NCBI GenBank assembly: GCA_036278255.1
Contig: DASULK010000151.1
Location: 1 to 7,870 of the forward strand
DNA from: DASULK01 sp036278255
Lineage (GTDB): Bacteria; Actinomycetota; Actinomycetes; Mycobacteriales; Micromonosporaceae
DNA length: 7,870 bases
Reading direction: 5' to 3'
Below the pieces are notes generated by a model. That model did not search any database. It had not been told where the DNA came from and saw only the letters and a list, made by a program, of their open reading frames with translations. The position numbers and the translations under genes were made by a program. Below, one piece after another: positions 5,577 through 7,870 of this stretch (position 1 is its first letter; each line of letters opens with the position of its first letter).

Positions 5577-6143
5577 ATGACCGATCCCGGACCGGCTGGC
5601 TCACCGCTGCACGCCGTACCTCCTGGCTCCGGCGGTCCGGCTGGAACGCCGGGCCCGCACGGTGTCTCCGCACCGCCTCCCCCGGGCCCCGGGGTCGCCC
5701 CACCCTTCGCCGCGCCCCCCACCGAGGGGCGCACCACCCGGATCTGGCTCGGAATCGGTGCGGCCGCCCTCGGTGTCCTGCTGTGCTGCGGCGGCGGCAC
5801 CGCTGCGGTGATCGGTCTCGGGGTGGCGGCCACCCAGGCGGTCAAGGAGCAGGCCCGCGCGGTGGTCGGCGACTATCTGGACGCGGTCACCGATCGGGAG
5901 TACGGCAAGGCGTACGGGTTGCTCTGTGATGCGATCCAGCGGCAGGAGACGCCGAACGAGTTCCGGCAGCGGGTGAGCGCCGAGCCGCGAATCACTGACT
6001 ACCAGGTCGGCGACGTGCGGCTCACCGACCGGGTCACCGTCCCGGTGGATGTCACCTACGTCGGCGGTACCACCGACCTGCTGCGTTTCCAGTTGGAGCA
6101 GGACAACAAGACCGGTGAGATGGAGGTTTGTGGGATCAACTGA
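5577..6143 (+). CDS. Proline-rich single-pass membrane protein with extracytoplasmic NTF2-like (DUF4878-type) domain
   Basis: 188 aa from ATG 5577. Residues 1-50 are Pro/Gly/Ala-rich and probably disordered in the cytoplasm. After basic TTR a membrane helix runs from about 56 to 86, interrupted by CC (70-71) and GGG. The remaining hundred residues form a small folded domain: EQARAVVGDYLDAVTDREYGKAYGLLC, then FRQRVSAEPRITDYQV and alternating strand-like segments to the end. This helix-then-strands layout is common in actinobacterial secreted or anchored DUF4878/NTF2-like proteins. C117 and C185, the only two cysteines outside the membrane, may form a disulfide. No catalytic motif is seen and the function is unknown. 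It is not obviously linked to the zinc genes or to glyS. A strong hairpin follows 48 bases after the stop. Confidence 0.8.
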   Translation: MTDPGPAGSPLHAVPPGSGGPAGTPGPHGVSAPPPPGPGVAPPFAAPPTEGRTTRIWLGIGAAALGVLLCCGGGTAAVIGLGVAATQAVKEQARAVVGDYLDAVTDREYGKAYGLLCDAIQRQETPNEFRQRVSAEPRITDYQVGDVRLTDRVTVPVDVTYVGGTTDLLRFQLEQDNKTGEMEVCGIN

Positions 6144-6191
6144 GCCCACCCCGAACCGCCGTGCCTCCGCACCGGTAACCTGCTGGTCCTG

Positions 6192-6217
6192 GGCCAGCGG
6201 TAACCGTACCGTTGGCC
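6192..6217 (+). terminator. Strong intergenic hairpin, candidate terminator
   Basis: GGCCAGCGGT pairs with ACCGTTGGCC over ten positions (one G-U pair) around a six-base loop AACCGT. It lies 48 bases after the stop of the proline-rich membrane protein gene and well before glyS. The following bases (TGACCGTTGTCTG) are only modestly T-rich. A competing smaller stem, GCTGG/CCAGC (6182-6186 with 6194-6198), shares part of it. Confidence 0.5.
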
Positions 6218-6262
6218 TGACCGTTGTCTGATCTGTCCGCAGCGACACTGCGAGGGTCCCGC

Positions 6263-6268
6263 TACGGT
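6263..6268 (+). promoter_or_regulatory. Possible glyS -10 box
   Basis: TACGGT fits TANNNT in the 192-base gap before glyS and would give a leader of about 60 bases containing the hairpin at 6304-6322. The -35 region (CAGCGA at a 17-base spacer) is poor, so this is a weak prediction. Confidence 0.3.
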
Positions 6269-6303
6269 TGCACGTCACTACGTCTACAAACCCGCTACGT
6301 CCC

Positions 6304-6322
6304 CGCCGGCCGCCAGCCGGCG
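6304..6322 (+). promoter_or_regulatory. Hairpin abutting the glyS ribosome-binding site
   Basis: CGCCGGC and GCCGGCG form a perfect 7-bp, all-GC stem around the loop CGCCA. It ends one base before the AGGAGGAGA ribosome site. It may shape access of ribosomes or protect the mRNA 5' end. Only the pairing is seen; the role is inferred. Confidence 0.4.
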
Positions 6323-6323
6323 T

Positions 6324-6332
6324 AGGAGGAGA
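6324..6332 (+). promoter_or_regulatory. Strong ribosome-binding site of glyS
   Basis: AGGAGGAGA is nearly a full complement to the 16S anti-Shine-Dalgarno sequence. It is spaced three to six bases from ATG 6336 and fixes that start. It is the strongest ribosome site in the window, in contrast to the leaderless-style starts of several neighbours. Confidence 0.85.
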
Positions 6333-6335
6333 AAT

Positions 6336-7715
6336 ATGTCAGCCGACCGCATCGACGCCATCGTCAACCTCGCCAAGCGCCGAGGTTTCGTCTTCCCCTC
6401 CAGCGAGATCTACGGAGGCACCCGGTCGGCCTGGGACTACGGCCCGCTCGGCGTCGAACTCAAGGAGAACCTCCGCCGCCAGTGGTGGAAGAGCATGGTT
6501 CAGGAACGCGATGACGTCGTTGGGCTCGACTCGGCGATCATCCTCGCTCGCGACGTGTGGGCCGCCTCCGGCCACCTTGAGGCGTTCGTCGACCCGCTGA
6601 CCGAATGCCAGTCGTGCCACCGGCGGTTCCGCGCCGACCATCTCGAAGAGGAGTTCGAGGCGCGGCACGGCCGTGCCCCGGCCGGCTTGTCGGAGATCAA
6701 CTGTCCGCACTGCGGGGTCAAGGGCGCCTTCACCGAGCCGCGAATGTTCAACGGGCTGATGAAGACCTATCTCGGCCCGGTGGAGAGCGAGGAGGGCCTG
6801 CACTACCTGCGGCCGGAGACCGCGCAGGGCATCTTCGTCAACTTCGCCAACGTGATGAGTTCGGCACGGAAGAAGCCCCCGTTCGGTATCGCGCAGGTCG
6901 GCAAGTCTTTCCGCAACGAGATCACCCCGGGCAACTTCATCTTCCGGACCCGGGAGTTCGAGCAGTTGGAGCTGGAGTTCTTCGTCGAGCCGGGCTCGGA
7001 TGAGGAGTGGCACGAGTACTGGCTCCAGGAGCGGTGGAACTGGTATCTCGACCTCGGGATCGCTGCGGAGAACCTGCGCTACTACGAGCATCCGAAGGAG
7101 AAGCTCTCCCACTATGCGAAGCGGACCGTCGATATCGAGTACCGATTCGGGTTCGGCGGCAGCGAGTTCGCCGAGTTGGAGGGCATCGCCAACCGCACCG
7201 ATTTCGACCTCTCCACGCACACCAAGCACTCCGGCTCCGATCTCTCCTACTTCGATCAGGAGAAGGGGGAGCGGTGGGTGCCGTATGTCGTCGAGCCGTC
7301 CGCGGGTCTGACCCGGGCCGTGCTGGCGTTCCTGCTTGAGGCGTATGACGTGGACGAGGCGCCCAACACCAAGGGGGGCGTTGACAAGCGGACCGTCCTG
7401 CGTTTCGACCCGCGGCTGGCCCCGGTCAAGGTGGCCGTGCTGCCGCTGTCGCGGAACCCCGCACTGTCGCCGAAGGCCCGGGAGTTGGCTGCGACGCTCC
7501 GTAAGCGCTGGGTGGTCGAGTTCGACGACTCGCAGGCGATCGGGCGCCGCTACCGCCGCCAGGACGAGATCGGCACCCCGTTCTGCGTGACGGTCGACTT
7601 CGACACCCTCGAAGACAACGCCGTGACCGTGCGTGACCGCGACACCATGACCCAGGAACGGATCTCCCTCGACCAGGTCGAGCGCTACCTGCTCGAACGC
7701 CTCCCCGGCTGCTGA
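6336..7715 (+). CDS. glyS: Glycyl-tRNA synthetase, homodimeric class II
   Basis: Attaches glycine to tRNA-Gly in the cytoplasm. It has 459 aa, typical of the single-chain alpha2 enzyme of actinobacteria, archaea and eukaryotes rather than the two-subunit alpha2beta2 form. The N-terminal GFVFPSSEIYGG (17-28) and WDYGPLGVELKENLR (33-47) hold motif 1. C91-x2-C94 and C123-x2-C126 look like a small zinc ribbon in the insertion. Motif 2 is FRNEITPGNFIFRTREFEQLELEFF (192-216), with glycine-pocket text RPETAQG (159-165). Motif 3 is EPSAGLTRAVLAFL (320-333). The C-terminal anticodon-binding domain starts near 363 (PVKVAVLPLSRN) and ends at residue 457. All motifs are intact and the start is fixed by AGGAGGAGA. 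It is divergent from the smtB-zur pair, as in M. tuberculosis, though other genes intervene here. Confidence 0.98.
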   Translation: MSADRIDAIVNLAKRRGFVFPSSEIYGGTRSAWDYGPLGVELKENLRRQWWKSMVQERDDVVGLDSAIILARDVWAASGHLEAFVDPLTECQSCHRRFRADHLEEEFEARHGRAPAGLSEINCPHCGVKGAFTEPRMFNGLMKTYLGPVESEEGLHYLRPETAQGIFVNFANVMSSARKKPPFGIAQVGKSFRNEITPGNFIFRTREFEQLELEFFVEPGSDEEWHEYWLQERWNWYLDLGIAAENLRYYEHPKEKLSHYAKRTVDIEYRFGFGGSEFAELEGIANRTDFDLSTHTKHSGSDLSYFDQEKGERWVPYVVEPSAGLTRAVLAFLLEAYDVDEAPNTKGGVDKRTVLRFDPRLAPVKVAVLPLSRNPALSPKARELAATLRKRWVVEFDDSQAIGRRYRRQDEIGTPFCVTVDFDTLEDNAVTVRDRDTMTQERISLDQVERYLLERLPGC

Positions 7716-7753
7716 GGGGGTGCGGCGAGCCGAGGCGGGCGTCGGCGTTGTGG

Positions 7754-7762
7754 TGGCATCCT
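7754..7762 (+). promoter_or_regulatory. Possible extended -10 before dusB
   Basis: TGG-CATCCT resembles an extended -10 (TGN followed by nANNNT) and ends seven bases before ATG 7770, again giving a start at or next to the ATG. No Shine-Dalgarno sequence is present. In the 54 bases after glyS no terminator hairpin is obvious, so read-through from glyS is also possible. Confidence 0.35.
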
Positions 7763-7769
7763 AGAACCG

Positions 7770-7870
7770 ATGGTCAGCGTACTGCCCCCGTTACCGATCG
7801 GTGCCCACCGGATTGACACACCGGTGGTGCTGGCGCCGATGGCCGGTATCACGAATGTCGCCTTCCGCCG
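7770..7870 (+). CDS. dusB: tRNA-dihydrouridine synthase (DusB/NifR3 type), 5' end only
   Basis: Only 33 complete codons are in the window. The peptide, with PLPIGAHRIDTPVVLAPMAGITN at residues 7-29, has the conserved FMN-barrel opening of Dus enzymes, APMAGITN-x-AFR (22-33). These enzymes use NADPH and FMN to reduce specific tRNA uridines to dihydrouridine. The ATG at 7770 puts the motif about 20 residues from the N-terminus, normal for this family. Following glyS fits a translation-related neighbourhood. The family is clear from the motif; the DusB subtype is inferred from the actinobacterial setting. Confidence 0.88.
   Translation, partial: MVSVLPPLPIGAHRIDTPVVLAPMAGITNVAFR

Noticed and set aside
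6144..6335. T-box riboswitch before glyS
   Set aside because: No T-box consensus or specifier-loop structure could be recognised, and the predicted leader of about 60 bases is too short.
6339..7229. 296-codon minus-strand frame opposite glyS
   Set aside because: Antisense shadow of a fully conserved synthetase gene; no start signal.

Overview
This window is high-GC, codon-biased actinobacterial DNA. The proteins most resemble those of the Micromonosporaceae (Micromonospora/Salinispora type). That assignment is a judgement from protein character, GC-rich third positions and promoter style (TANNNT boxes placed directly before start codons), not from a database search.

Layout. Bases 1-1374 (+) hold the 3' part of a long-form, VLCAD-like acyl-CoA dehydrogenase with a C-terminal extension. 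It converges on a minus-strand zinc block at 1464-4797, which reads in transcription order znuA, znuC, znuB, arsR/smtB-type repressor, zur. Its genes are tightly coupled: the znuA/znuC and znuC/znuB junctions overlap, arsR and zur share ATGA, and only about 28 bases separate znuB from arsR. A small minus-strand membrane protein (4894-5151) precedes the block. It is divergent from a small ABM-domain monooxygenase-like gene (5210-5560, +). Then, all on +, come a proline-rich single-pass membrane protein (5577-6143), glycyl-tRNA synthetase glyS (6336-7715) and the first 33 codons of a DusB-type tRNA-dihydrouridine synthase (7770-end).

How it works together. The core is a self-contained zinc homeostasis module: an ABC importer (lipoprotein ZnuA, ATPase ZnuC, permease ZnuB) encoded with two zinc sensors of opposite logic. 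Zur represses when zinc-bound. The ArsR/SmtB-type protein carries an exact copy of the alpha5 zinc motif D-x-H-x10-H-x2-E and would let go of DNA when zinc-bound. A 15-base palindrome matching the actinobacterial Zur box lies 21 bases before znuA, over a plausible -35 element. A second, unrelated palindrome (TAACCA-N3-TGGTTA) lies over the znuB stop codon, against a TATCAT -10 box just before arsR, and is a good candidate for the ArsR operator. In Mycobacterium tuberculosis smtB and zur also form an operon beside a divergent glyS (Rv2357c-Rv2359). Here the importer and three small genes lie between the regulators and glyS.

No mobile elements, CRISPR arrays, tRNA or rRNA genes were seen. No gene-free stretch exceeds 300 bases. 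Several intergenic hairpins are described as terminator or leader candidates.
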